Positions 8,526 through 16,863 of a stretch of DNA of 64,000 bases are shown here, in pieces. The notes under the pieces are model-generated. The model made no database searches. It was given only the letters and a program-made list of their open reading frames with translations, and was not told where the DNA came from. Origin of the DNA: Candidatus Aalborgiella aggregata (GTDB taxonomy: Bacteria > Pseudomonadota > Gammaproteobacteria > Burkholderiales > Burkholderiaceae_C); assembly GCA_016705065.1 (NCBI GenBank), contig JADIYY010000003.1:186001-250000 (forward strand), given 5' to 3'. The translations under genes and the position numbers were made by a program. The first letter of the stretch is position 1, and the number at the start of each line of letters is the position of its first letter.

Positions 8526-8999
8526 ATGAAAAACAAACTTAAAACCTTACTGGTGGCAGTCACGATTGCTGCATTATCGGCATGTGGTGATGGGGCATCT
8601 GATGTGGCAGATGCATTTATAGGCAAGTGGAAATCAAAATGCTTCGCCTATAAAGCTCAAGACGGGAATACTTATTATCAAACAGGTACCACGAACCTGA
8701 GCAAAGACTCTGCTGCACAGCTGACAGCAAATTATTCGAATGCAGTTGCACACTCAGATTCTGCTTGTAGCAACATCTTGGGTAACATTACTTCTGCAAG
8801 CTCAATCAAAATAAGTATCGGCGCTGAAACAGTGTTTTTAGGTCTGCAATCGAAAGAAATCGTTGCAACATATCAAGATGGTAATGCACGGCGCGGTTAT
8901 ATCGCTGTAGATAATGAGCGTTTATTCATAGTGGTAACAGACGATAGCGGTGAAAAACCATTCACTTGGGGCAGGTCATCACCATACACAAAGCTTTAG
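8526..8999 (+). CDS. Small lipoprotein of unknown function
   Basis: 157 residues, not recognised. A lipoprotein signal (MKNKLKTLLVAVTIAALSAC) with lipobox LSAC is followed by a short acidic linker and a probably beta-rich domain starting FIGKWKSKCFAY. That start recalls small lipocalin-like or 'GKW' lipoproteins that open with a WKS/GxW strand, but no family is claimed. Two later cysteines are present: C38 in SKCFAY and one in DSACSNI, possibly a disulfide. AAGG lies 5 bases before the ATG. It stands alone between ilvA and the convergent rlmJ. Confidence 0.75.
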   Translation: MKNKLKTLLVAVTIAALSACGDGASDVADAFIGKWKSKCFAYKAQDGNTYYQTGTTNLSKDSAAQLTANYSNAVAHSDSACSNILGNITSASSIKISIGAETVFLGLQSKEIVATYQDGNARRGYIAVDNERLFIVVTDDSGEKPFTWGRSSPYTKL

Positions 9000-9056
9000 C
9001 AGATTCAGTGGACATCACACCATGCCTCGATTTCATGACTTGATTTGTTTAAACAA

Positions 9057-10013
9057 TTAGCCACCAGACTCCAAAGTAAACGCGGCATTTTTGTCTTGTC
9101 CCAAATGGGTCACCAGTTGTGGCAAGGCCAGCGCCAAGGCGGGTTTGAGGGTGAAGGGTGGGTTGATGATGAACATACCGCTAGCGGGCAGGCCAGGTCT
9201 CACCGTTTCGCCTTCGTTGTCGGTGATTAATTTGCTGGATTTAACTGTGAGCGTGGCATGTAGCCAGCTTTTGCCGGATTTGGTTGCCAATGTTTTCAAA
9301 CGCTTGGGCAAGTCATGCGCTTCGGGACGTGGAATGATGGGGTACCACACCGCAAAAGTGCCTGTGGCAAAGCGTGTCATTCCATCAGTGACCATGGCGA
9401 GCACACGCGCATAGTCATCTTTCATTTCATAGCTGGGGTCGCAAAACACCAAGGCACGACGCGCTGGCGGTGGCAAGAATTTTTTGACGTTTTCAAAGCC
9501 GTCTTGTGCGTGCACCGCAATTTTGCGACCAGCGTTAAGCTGTGCAATGTTGTCAGCCAATGTTTTGGCATCGGTGGGGTGCAGTTCGAACAATTTGAGC
9601 TTGTCATGATCGCGCAACAAATGCGCCATGATGAAAGGCGAGCCGGGGTAAATACGACTGCTGTCGGTTTTGTTGTATTCGGCTACCAGCGATACATAGT
9701 TTTGCAACAATGGCGCCAATTCAATTCCGTGAACCCCTGCTGTTGTTTTGTTCTTGCTTGCTGCAGACGAACTGGCAGCTTGCTTTGGTTTGGTGTTTTT
9801 TGCAGCCAGCAGTTTTTTAATGCCATCGACTGACTCTCCGCTGGTTTGCGCATAGTCACCATCTAGACGATACAAACCAGCACCAGCATGGGTGTCCACC
9901 ACCATCAGGGCGGCTTCTTTTTCTAGCATGTGGCTAAGAATGGCAATCAATGTGGCGTGCTTGAGCACATCCGCATGGTTGCCGGCATGGAAGGCGTGGC
10001 GATAACTGAACAT
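9057..10013 (-). CDS. rlmJ: 23S rRNA (adenine(2030)-N6)-methyltransferase RlmJ
   Basis: SAM-dependent methyltransferase acting on A2030 of 23S rRNA before ribosome assembly is complete. The family start MFSYRHAFHAGNHADVLKHA is intact and VVDTHAGAGLYRL forms the SAM-binding motif. The catalytic motif reads DPSYEMKDDY, where E. coli and most homologues have DPPYE, so the second Pro is Ser. At 318 residues it is longer than E. coli RlmJ (280); part of the excess is a Lys/Ala/Ser/Thr-rich insert around residues 70-95 (NTKPKQAASSSAASKNK) that looks unstructured. It is transcribed alone, convergent with the small lipoprotein gene. Confidence 0.94.
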   Translation of the reverse strand: MFSYRHAFHAGNHADVLKHATLIAILSHMLEKEAALMVVDTHAGAGLYRLDGDYAQTSGESVDGIKKLLAAKNTKPKQAASSSAASKNKTTAGVHGIELAPLLQNYVSLVAEYNKTDSSRIYPGSPFIMAHLLRDHDKLKLFELHPTDAKTLADNIAQLNAGRKIAVHAQDGFENVKKFLPPPARRALVFCDPSYEMKDDYARVLAMVTDGMTRFATGTFAVWYPIIPRPEAHDLPKRLKTLATKSGKSWLHATLTVKSSKLITDNEGETVRPGLPASGMFIINPPFTLKPALALALPQLVTHLGQDKNAAFTLESGG

Positions 10014-10100
10014 GCCGCAATCATAAGCGGGTTACGGATCAGCGGGAAATGACGCTGAATGAAGTCTGCCTATAAGTGTCTGTACGCGATTGCATTGTGC

Positions 10101-10129
10101 TTGTGCCTTATGTGCTAGCGTCCTATAAT
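10101..10129 (+). promoter_or_regulatory. Sigma-70 promoter of the Yip1-type gene
   Basis: TTGTGC (10101-10106), 17-base spacer, perfect TATAAT (10124-10129). Expected start near 10136, about 50 bases before the ATG at 10189, with AAAGGAG at the ribosome-binding position. Confidence 0.75.
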
Positions 10130-10188
10130 AAATTTGATTATTCGAGTGCTTTTTTAACAACAAAACTAACCCCCCAAAGGAGTTCCAG

Positions 10189-11061
10189 ATGAACCTCGTC
10201 GAACGCGCCAAAGCCATCAGCCTGAGTCCTGCAACCACCTGGCCTGTGATTGATGCCGAAAAACATGATGCGCAATCGCTTTTTGTGCCCTATATGTTGA
10301 TATTGGCTGCCATTCCTGCAGTAGCAGGATTTATCGGAATGACGATGATCGGCGTGGGTGGCTTTGGTTTCAGCTTCAAAATGCCATTTGTCAGCGGTTT
10401 GGGCATGATGGTAACGACCTACATCTTGTCGTTGGTCATGACCTTTGTTTTTGGCTGGTTGGCCAGCACATTGGCACCCACATTTGGTGGGCAAAGTAAT
10501 TTGGAACAGGGATTGAAACTCGCTGTCTTTGGCGGCACGCCGATGATGTTGGCTGGTGTATTCAATGTGCTGCCAGCCTTGTCATTTGTTGGACTTTTGG
10601 TTGCTTTGTATTCCTTGTACGTGATGTACTTGGGTTTACCTGTGTTGATGAAAAACCCCAAAGAAAAAACCATTCCCTACATGGTGGTGCTCATAATTGC
10701 CAGCATCATTGGCGGCGTGCTGTTGAGTTTGGTCAGCCGTGCTTTTACGCCCTCAATGGGTAGCATGATGGGCGGCGCAGGTATGCGAGGTAGTGATGCA
10801 ACAATTTCTACCCCGATGGGTGAAATCAAAATCAATAAGAATGCTGATTTAAATGGCACTCCCGGTCAAGCGACCATCACAACACCAGCGGGCAACGCTG
10901 TCATTACCACCACACCTGCAGCACCTGGCACACCCACCGACTCGGCCACAATGACCATTCAAACCCCCAAAGGTGAAGTCAAAATTGACATGAAAAACAT
11001 GGAAGCCATGGCCAAGCAAATGGAAGCCATGAGCAAACAAATGGAACAGAATAAAAAGTAA
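10189..11061 (+). CDS. Yip1-domain integral membrane protein
   Basis: 290-residue membrane protein of the Yip1/YIF1 superfamily. The start MNLVERAKAISLSPATTWPVI is typical of bacterial Yip1-domain proteins, followed by about five hydrophobic segments between residues 30 and 185. The C-terminal 100 residues are soluble and repetitive: a Thr/Ala/Pro-rich stretch (ATITTPAGNAVITTTPAAPG) and a Met/Lys-rich helix MKNMEAMAKQMEAMSKQMEQ that may form a coiled coil. Twice it reads a short motif around GEIKINKNAD and GEVKIDMKNM. Bacterial function is unknown. The start is supported by AAAGGAG and the TATAAT promoter. Confidence 0.82.
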   Translation: MNLVERAKAISLSPATTWPVIDAEKHDAQSLFVPYMLILAAIPAVAGFIGMTMIGVGGFGFSFKMPFVSGLGMMVTTYILSLVMTFVFGWLASTLAPTFGGQSNLEQGLKLAVFGGTPMMLAGVFNVLPALSFVGLLVALYSLYVMYLGLPVLMKNPKEKTIPYMVVLIIASIIGGVLLSLVSRAFTPSMGSMMGGAGMRGSDATISTPMGEIKINKNADLNGTPGQATITTPAGNAVITTTPAAPGTPTDSATMTIQTPKGEVKIDMKNMEAMAKQMEAMSKQMEQNKK

Positions 11062-11075
11062 GCTCTTTACAAACT

Positions 11076-11771
11076 CTAAGCCCGTGCGCCAAAAATAGCT
11101 GTGCCCACGCGCACCATGGTGCTGCCTGAGGCTATAGCGGGCTCTAAATCGGAACTCATGCCCATAGACAAGGTATCGAGTTTGAACCCTAGTGTATTTA
11201 AAGCATCAAATAGGTCTCTAGCCCGTTTATTGACCGCCTGAGCAGCTATCAAATCAGTAGTAGGCTCTGGGATAATCATGATGCCACGCAATTGCATTCT
11301 GGGTAAATGTTGTATGGCTTGCGCCAATGCTTGCACCTCGTCGGGTGCAATGCCTGATTTGTTAGCCCCACCATCAATGTTCACCTGAATGCACACTTGC
11401 AATGGCTTTGCATCTATTGGACGTTGGTCATTCAAACGCTGTGCAATCTTGAGCCTGTCAATGCTGTGAACCCAATCAAAATGCTCAGCGACCAATCGGG
11501 TTTTGTTGCTTTGCACGGGGCCGATGCAGTGCCAAACAAGCCCGAACGCTTTCGTTTCAGACTGCAAGTTTGCGATTTTCTCAACGCCTTCACTCACATA
11601 GTTTTCCCCAAAATGACGATGTCCAGCGGCGACGGCGATTTTGATCAATTCGGGCGACACTGTTTTGGTCACCGCCAGCAAGGTCACTTCTTGCGGGTTG
11701 CGCTGGGCTTTGTTACACGCCTTAGCAATGCGTTGCAAAACCGCATCGATATTTTGCTGAATGTTGGTCAT
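11076..11771 (-). CDS. yggS: PLP homeostasis protein (YggS/PLPBP family)
   Basis: Pyridoxal-phosphate binding protein of the YggS/PROSC family, 231 residues, a single alanine-racemase-like TIM barrel without known enzyme activity that buffers PLP and affects amino acid metabolism. Motifs: LLAVTKTVSPELI with the PLP lysine, HFGENYVSEGVEK, WHCIGPVQSNK, VNIDGGANKSGI and LSMGMSSDLEPAIASGSTMVRVGTAIFG at the end. It is divergent from pilT, an arrangement common in beta- and gammaproteobacteria. Confidence 0.95.
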   Translation of the reverse strand: MTNIQQNIDAVLQRIAKACNKAQRNPQEVTLLAVTKTVSPELIKIAVAAGHRHFGENYVSEGVEKIANLQSETKAFGLVWHCIGPVQSNKTRLVAEHFDWVHSIDRLKIAQRLNDQRPIDAKPLQVCIQVNIDGGANKSGIAPDEVQALAQAIQHLPRMQLRGIMIIPEPTTDLIAAQAVNKRARDLFDALNTLGFKLDTLSMGMSSDLEPAIASGSTMVRVGTAIFGARA

Positions 11772-11773
11772 AA

Positions 11774-11802
11774 TTGACTATAAATCTTTTTCTGATTATT
11801 TA
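11774..11802 (+). promoter_or_regulatory. Candidate promoter of pilT
   Basis: TTGACT (11774-11779), 17-base spacer, TATTTA (11797-11802). The start would fall near 11809, only about 8 bases before the pilT ATG at 11817, giving a very short leader; no Shine-Dalgarno is visible. It abuts the divergent yggS start at 11771. Confidence 0.5.
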
Positions 11803-11816
11803 ACGAACACAGCCGT

Positions 11817-12860
11817 ATGGATATCACCCAACTCTTGGCATTCAGTGTCAAAAACAACGCATCAGATTTGCATTTGTCGGCAGGCATGCCGCCCATGATA
11901 CGCGTGCATGGCGATGTGCGTCGCATCAATGTGGATGCGCTGGACCACAAACAAGTTTACGCCATGGTGTACGACATCATGAACGACAGCCAACGCAAAC
12001 GCTACGAAGAGTTTTTAGAAATTGATTTCTCATTTGAAATTGATGGTTTGGCACGCTTTCGCGTCAACGCCTTTAATCAAAACCGCGGCGCTGGCGCTGT
12101 ATTCCGAACCATTCCTTCAAAAATTTTGACTTTAGAAGAATTGCATGCGCCCAAGATTTTTGCAGACTTGGCCTTGAAACCACGTGGCTTGGTGTTGGTC
12201 ACTGGCCCTACAGGTTCGGGAAAATCAACCACACTGGCGGCCATGGTGGACCATTTGAATAACTCAGAGTTTGGTCACATTTTGACCATCGAAGACCCGA
12301 TTGAATTTGTACACGAATCTAAAAAGTGCCTTATCAACCAACGCGAGGTTGGTCCGCATACACAAAGCTTTGCCGCAGCATTGAGATCCGCCTTGCGTGA
12401 AGACCCCGATGCTGTATTGGTCGGCGAGTTGCGTGACCTAGAAACCATTCGCTTGGCCATGACTGCGGCAGAAACGGGGCACTTGGTCTTTGGCACCTTG
12501 CACACCTCTAGCGCTGCCAAAACAATTGACCGTATCATTGATGTGTTTCCTGGCGAAGAAAAAGAAATGATACGCGCCATGTTGTCCGAATCACTGCAAG
12601 CGGTGATTGCACAAACCTTGTGCAAAACCAAAGATGGCAATGGCCGCGTGGCCGCGCACGAGATCATGATTGGCACCAGCGCCATTCGGAATTTGATTCG
12701 CGAGGGCAAAGTGGCACAAATGTACTCATCGATTCAAATGGGTAACAGTTATGGCATGCAAACACTGGATCAAAATTTGATTGAAATGGTCAAACGTAAT
12801 CAAATCTCCACCGCTGAAGCACGCGGCAAAGCCAAGTCACCAGAAAACTTCCCAGGCTGA
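11817..12860 (+). CDS. pilT: Type IV pilus retraction ATPase PilT
   Basis: Hexameric cytoplasmic ATPase that powers type IV pilus retraction and twitching. 347 residues, standard length. It begins MDITQLLAFSVKNNASDLHLSAGMPP, with Walker A GPTGSGKSTT near residue 130, Asp box TIEDPIEFVHE, Walker B region LREDPDAVLVGELRD, and the His box ETGHLVFGTLHTSSA. The C-terminal AIRNLIRE motif needed for retraction in PilT is present (SAIRNLIREGK). It is followed 49 bases later by pilU. Confidence 0.98.
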   Translation: MDITQLLAFSVKNNASDLHLSAGMPPMIRVHGDVRRINVDALDHKQVYAMVYDIMNDSQRKRYEEFLEIDFSFEIDGLARFRVNAFNQNRGAGAVFRTIPSKILTLEELHAPKIFADLALKPRGLVLVTGPTGSGKSTTLAAMVDHLNNSEFGHILTIEDPIEFVHESKKCLINQREVGPHTQSFAAALRSALREDPDAVLVGELRDLETIRLAMTAAETGHLVFGTLHTSSAAKTIDRIIDVFPGEEKEMIRAMLSESLQAVIAQTLCKTKDGNGRVAAHEIMIGTSAIRNLIREGKVAQMYSSIQMGNSYGMQTLDQNLIEMVKRNQISTAEARGKAKSPENFPG

Positions 12861-12909
12861 TGCGTGCACAACAATCAAAGCAGCAGCAATGACTATTTAG
12901 GATGCCATT

Positions 12910-14046
12910 ATGGAACGTGAACAAGCCAGCAAATTCATCAACGACCTGCTCAGACTCATGTTGTCGCGCAAGAGCAGCGACTTGTTTATCACGGCCGATT
13001 TTCCACCTGCTATCAAAGTAGACGGCGAGGTGGTCAAGGTCTCACAACAAGCATTGACACCCAGGCACACCTTGGCATTGACGCGTTCGATCATGAACGA
13101 CAAACAGATTGCGGAATTTGAGCACACCAAGGAATGCAATTTCGCCATCTCACCCTCAGGCATTGGGCGTTTTCGCGTCAGCGCTTTTATTCAACAAGGT
13201 AGTGTGGGTATGGTGCTGCGAACCATTCCTGCTACGATTCCGACCATCGACAGCTTGGGTTTGCCCGGCATACTCAAAGACGTGGCCATGTCAAAACGCG
13301 GCTTGTGCATCGTCGTCGGCGCAACCGGTTCTGGCAAAACCACCAGCATGGCGGCCATGCTGGATTGGCGCAATGAAAACAGTTTTGGCCACATCGTCAC
13401 TGTTGAAGACCCCATTGAATTTGTGCATCCGCACAAAAACTGCATCGTGACACAACGCGAAATTGGGGTGGACACAGAGGGCTGGGAAGTTGCCCTGAAA
13501 AACACCTTGCGCCAAGCACCCGATGTGATTTTGATGGGCGAGATTCGCGACCGCGAAACCATGGACCACGCCATTGCGTTTGCCGAAACCGGCCACTTGT
13601 GCTTGGCCACCTTGCATGCCAACAGCGCCAACCAAGCCTTGGACCGCATCATCAACTTCTTTCCAGAAGACAGACGCAGCCAACTGCTGATGGATTTGTC
13701 ACTCAATTTACGGGCTTTTGTTTCTCAGCGTTTAATTGCCAAAGAAGACAACAAAGGACGCACTGCAGCGATTGAGATCATGCTCAACACGCCATTGATT
13801 TCTGAATTGATTTTCAAAGGCGAGGTGTCAGAGATCAAAGAGATCATGAAGAAAAGCCGCAATTTGGGCATGCAAACTTTTGACCAAGCTTTGTTTGATG
13901 CTTATGAAGCGCACCTGATCAGCTATGAAGACGCGATACGCAATGCCGATTCCGCCAATGATTTACGCTTGCAAATCAAACTCACCAGCGTGCGTGGCAA
14001 GAATACCAATTTAGCGGAAGGCACTGAACACTTAACGGTGATGTAA
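12910..14046 (+). CDS. pilU: Type IV pilus twitching motility ATPase PilU
   Basis: Accessory retraction ATPase that works with PilT. 378 residues; opens MEREQASKFINDLLRLMLSRKSSDLFITADFPP, as PilU proteins do. Walker A GATGSGKTT near residue 137, Asp box TVEDPIEFVHPH, Walker B region RQAPDVILMGEIRD, His box ETGHLCLATLHANSANQ. The carboxy end is longer than in PilT and Ser/Asn-rich, as usual for PilU. It forms a pilTU operon with the preceding gene. Confidence 0.97.
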   Translation: MEREQASKFINDLLRLMLSRKSSDLFITADFPPAIKVDGEVVKVSQQALTPRHTLALTRSIMNDKQIAEFEHTKECNFAISPSGIGRFRVSAFIQQGSVGMVLRTIPATIPTIDSLGLPGILKDVAMSKRGLCIVVGATGSGKTTSMAAMLDWRNENSFGHIVTVEDPIEFVHPHKNCIVTQREIGVDTEGWEVALKNTLRQAPDVILMGEIRDRETMDHAIAFAETGHLCLATLHANSANQALDRIINFFPEDRRSQLLMDLSLNLRAFVSQRLIAKEDNKGRTAAIEIMLNTPLISELIFKGEVSEIKEIMKKSRNLGMQTFDQALFDAYEAHLISYEDAIRNADSANDLRLQIKLTSVRGKNTNLAEGTEHLTVM

Positions 14047-14087
14047 ACCTTATGTCTGCTCAAGGCACACAGAATTAAAAACCCGCT

Positions 14088-14744
14088 TTATGGCTTAGCT
14101 GGAGCAGGCTGATTGGCTGGTGGCTGGGTTTGGGTGTTGATTTCGGCATCAGTGATCAACTCAAAACTGCGCACAACTTTCACCACGCCGCGAACACCAC
14201 TGGCAACTTCTGCGCCGCGCTTGGCTTCACGTTCAGTCACACGACCCATCAAATACACCACACTGCGTTCTGTCACCACTTTGTAAGCTGCAGACGGTAC
14301 ATCTTTGGCTTCTAAAAGTGCCGCGCGAACCAAACCTGTGAGGTACGTGTCGTTAGAGCGTTCGCTCAATGTCGATGTCATGGGTGCAAGGGTCAATTCA
14401 TTCACCACGATTTTGACGTTCTCAACTTGCGACACTAAGAGCTCCGCAGCTTGCTTATCAGGCATATTGCCCACTTCGCCCGTGATCAACACACGTCGGT
14501 TGAAACTGGTGACGTTGAAATGTCCTTTTTCACCAAAGCGGTCACGCAAGCGTGAGCTGGCGCGTAATTCAATTCCCTCATCATCAAGTTGAGCGCCCGA
14601 TGTACGGCGGTCCGTTGCGACCATTGCAGCACCTGCGACCACGCCACCCACGACCAGCACTTCGCAAGCGGCCAGGCTTGCCAAAACAGCACCCAATACC
14701 GTCAGCTTGATCAACTTTGTCAGTTTTGCTTGTTGTGTGTTCAT
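14088..14744 (-). CDS. BON-domain outer membrane lipoprotein (DolP/YraP-like)
   Basis: Lipoprotein with two BON domains, the DolP (YraP) type that binds anionic phospholipid and supports outer membrane integrity. Start chosen at ATG 14744, which has AAGGA upstream and gives signal MNTQQAKLTKLIKLTVLGAV ending in lipobox LAAC; the reading frame is open further upstream into the neighbouring gene. Then VGGVVAGAAMVATDRRTSGAQLDDEGIE, a DolP signature, BON1 (FNVTSFNRRVLITGEV...) and BON2 (YKVVTERSVVYLMGRVTEREA...). It ends in a Pro/Gln/Ala tail. One base separates it from the upstream SIS gene, matching the E. coli yraN-diaA-dolP order. Confidence 0.9.
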   Translation of the reverse strand: MNTQQAKLTKLIKLTVLGAVLASLAACEVLVVGGVVAGAAMVATDRRTSGAQLDDEGIELRASSRLRDRFGEKGHFNVTSFNRRVLITGEVGNMPDKQAAELLVSQVENVKIVVNELTLAPMTSTLSERSNDTYLTGLVRAALLEAKDVPSAAYKVVTERSVVYLMGRVTEREAKRGAEVASGVRGVVKVVRSFELITDAEINTQTQPPANQPAPAKP

Positions 14745-14745
14745 T

Positions 14746-15339
14746 TCAGGATTCCTTTTCACCAAGTAATTGATTGTCAACGCCTTCACACAAGCAGTGT
14801 AATGCCAAGAGATGCACTTCTTGTATGCGCGAGGTTCTGTCATGCGGCACACAAATGTGAATATCAGTTTCTCTTAAGCTGGCGCTCATTTTTCCGCCAC
14901 CTTTGCCAGTCAAAGCAATCACTGTCATTTCGCGCTCGTGTGCTGCCTTGACGGCTGCCAACACATTGGGCGAAGTACCACTGGTGGTAATGGCCACCAG
15001 CACATCGCCCGCTTGACCCAAAGCGCGCACTTGTTTGGCATAAATTTGTTCAAAACCATAGTCGTTGGACAACGCCGTCAATACCGAGCTATCAGTGGTC
15101 AATGCGATGGCTGCCAACTCAGGGCGTTCGCGCTCATAGCGGCCCACAAATTCAGCGGCAAAGTGCTGCGAATCTGCGGCAGATCCGCCATTTCCACAAG
15201 CCAAAACCTTGCCGCCACCGGTGACGCAAGTGATCAAGGCTTGTATGCCCAAGGCAATCGGCTTGCTCAGTTGTTGCGCAGCCTGGTATTTCAAATCCGC
15301 GCTGTCGATGAAACTCTGTTCAATGCTTTGTTCGTTCAT
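14746..15339 (-). CDS. SIS-domain protein, DiaA / phosphoheptose isomerase family
   Basis: 197-residue SIS-domain protein. Motifs: VLACGNGGSAADSQHFAAEFVGRYERERP, ALTTDSSVLTALSNDYGFEQIYAKQVRALGQAGDVLVAITTSGTSPNVL, and the late HDRTSRIQEVHLLALHCLCE. Two related functions are possible: GmhA, which isomerises sedoheptulose 7-phosphate for LPS heptose, or DiaA, which binds DnaA to promote replication initiation. The neighbours yraN and dolP and divergent rsmI match the E. coli diaA locus, while proteins from Burkholderiales at this locus are often labelled phosphoheptose isomerase. Sequence alone does not settle it. Confidence 0.88.
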   Translation of the reverse strand: MNEQSIEQSFIDSADLKYQAAQQLSKPIALGIQALITCVTGGGKVLACGNGGSAADSQHFAAEFVGRYERERPELAAIALTTDSSVLTALSNDYGFEQIYAKQVRALGQAGDVLVAITTSGTSPNVLAAVKAAHEREMTVIALTGKGGGKMSASLRETDIHICVPHDRTSRIQEVHLLALHCLCEGVDNQLLGEKES

Positions 15340-15429
15340 CTTTGTTTGTTCATAAGATTGCTTTTTGTGCTTTCAATGATAACCCGTGTTCATGCCGATC
15401 CAGTCTATGCACCCACATCCCAAACTACA

Positions 15430-15819
15430 TTAGTACCCACTGGTATCAAAAGCGGCTTTCAGCCACGTCACTTTTTCTTCCACCAACACCACATCAAATC
15501 GACAGGGCGGTAGCGGTTTGATGCGTGTCAAGTAAAACCTGGCGGCAAACACAATGCGTTTTTGTTTGGTGGCACTGATGCTGGCCGCCGCACCACCATG
15601 TAACTTATTGCTGCGTTGTCTGACCTCGATAAACAATAAAGTTCCCTCTTTATCGCGCATGATGAGATCAATTTCACCACCGCCACGTCCAGGTGTCCGA
15701 TAATTGCGTTCTAGCAGCTTCAAACCTTGTGCTTGCAAATAGTGCAAAGCAACATCCTCAGCCGCATCGCCTGTGGCTTTGGTGGTTTTGACATCGCTGT
15801 TGTTGAAATGTGCTGTCAT
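15430..15819 (-). CDS. yraN: YraN family endonuclease-like protein (UPF0102)
   Basis: Small protein of the UPF0102 family with a Holliday-junction-resolvase-like nuclease fold; cellular role unknown. ATG 15819 gives 129 residues. Motifs: GDAAEDVALHYLQAQGLKLLERNYR, GGGEIDLIMRD and LLFIEVRQRSN, matching the E...D...ExK-type core except that the expected K of the EVK motif is R here (EVRQRS), as is common in the family. It sits between the SIS gene and divergent rsmI, the conserved order. No strong ribosome-binding site is visible. Confidence 0.9.
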   Translation of the reverse strand: MTAHFNNSDVKTTKATGDAAEDVALHYLQAQGLKLLERNYRTPGRGGGEIDLIMRDKEGTLLFIEVRQRSNKLHGGAAASISATKQKRIVFAARFYLTRIKPLPPCRFDVVLVEEKVTWLKAAFDTSGY

Positions 15820-16767
15820 GAATGGAACTATAACTTGAACCCCAACCACCCTGACCACCCAAACGTGCTATCGCAAGCCGCACTGTCACAAGCCGCGCTG
15901 ATGCAAAGCGTTGCCATGCAGCACTTCCCCGCCAACACCTTGTATGTGGTGGCGACACCCATTGGTAATTTGGCTGACATCAGTTTGCGTGCGCTGCATG
16001 TGTTGGGTCTGGTCGATGCCATTGCCTGCGAAGACACACGCCACACACAACCCCTGTTGCGCACTTACGGCATTCACAGCGATGCCTTGCTGGCGGTGCA
16101 TGAGCATAACGAAGCGCAAGCGGCAGAGCAAGTGATAGCACGCCTGCAACGCGGTGAGCGCGTTGCGTTTGTCAGTGATGCTGGCACACCCGCTGTGAGC
16201 GACCCAGGTGCGCGCTTGGTTGCCTTGGTGCGTACCGCTGGTTTGCGCGTCATGCCCTTACCCGGAGCCAGCAGTGTCACCACCCTGTTGAGCGCAGCAG
16301 GTATTACGCAAGACACTGGTTTTCAGTTCATTGGTTTTCTACCCAACAAAAGCATGGAGCGCGAAGCTGCGGTATTGAATCTGCAAGCGCTGCCACACGC
16401 CTTGGTGTTACTGGAAGCACCGCACCGCATCGAAGCGCTTGCCAAAGCCTTGGGTATTTTGGGTGACAGACGCATCACCATCGGGCGCGAATTGACCAAA
16501 CAGTTTGAAGAAATTGCTACCGTAGCATGTCATGAATTCAGCGCATGGTTGGCGGCAGACAGCAATCACACGCGTGGTGAATTTGCCTTGGTGCTGCACC
16601 CTTTTGAAATGCAATCTCAAAACAACGATGCAGAACGTATTTTGAAATTGCTCTTGGCCGAACTCCCCCTGAAAACCGCCGTCAAACTCGCTGCCGACAT
16701 CAGCAAAGCACCACGCAATGATTTGTATGAATTGGCGCTGTCGCTAAAGAATGCCAAGTCTGAGTAG
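15808..16767 (+). CDS. rsmI: 16S rRNA (cytidine(1402)-2'-O)-methyltransferase RsmI
   Basis: SAM-dependent 2'-O-methylation of C1402 in 16S rRNA, helping decoding accuracy. Tetrapyrrole-methylase fold: TLYVVATPIGNLADISLRAL, EDTRHTQPLLRTYGI, VAFVSDAGTPAVSDPGARLV, PLPGASSVTTLLSAAG, GFLPNKSMERE, LLEAPHRIEAL. The start is uncertain: ATG 15808 would overlap the divergent yraN start by 12 bases; GTG 15865 and ATG 15901 are alternatives, and homologues usually have only 20-25 residues before the TPIGN motif, which favours the shorter forms. The N-terminal tail contains a direct duplication encoding LSQAALSQAAL. Confidence 0.93.
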   Translation: MCCHEWNYNLNPNHPDHPNVLSQAALSQAALMQSVAMQHFPANTLYVVATPIGNLADISLRALHVLGLVDAIACEDTRHTQPLLRTYGIHSDALLAVHEHNEAQAAEQVIARLQRGERVAFVSDAGTPAVSDPGARLVALVRTAGLRVMPLPGASSVTTLLSAAGITQDTGFQFIGFLPNKSMEREAAVLNLQALPHALVLLEAPHRIEALAKALGILGDRRITIGRELTKQFEEIATVACHEFSAWLAADSNHTRGEFALVLHPFEMQSQNNDAERILKLLLAELPLKTAVKLAADISKAPRNDLYELALSLKNAKSE

Positions 16768-16806
16768 GCATTAAACCATCTGTTCTGGCATTTTTGTATG
16801 TTTTTT

Positions 16807-16856
16807 GGTCTCTAGTCGGCGCACTGATTGCCTAGTATGCTATTAAATATATAGCA
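16807..16856 (-). repeat. Dispersed palindromic repeat, intergenic copy
   Basis: Between rsmI and copA. Contains the stem TGCTAT...ATAGCA at its right end and the shared core GATTGCCTAGTATGC; reverse orientation relative to the copies at 19419, 22150 and 26135. Confidence 0.85.
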
Positions 16857-16863
16857 CTTCATT

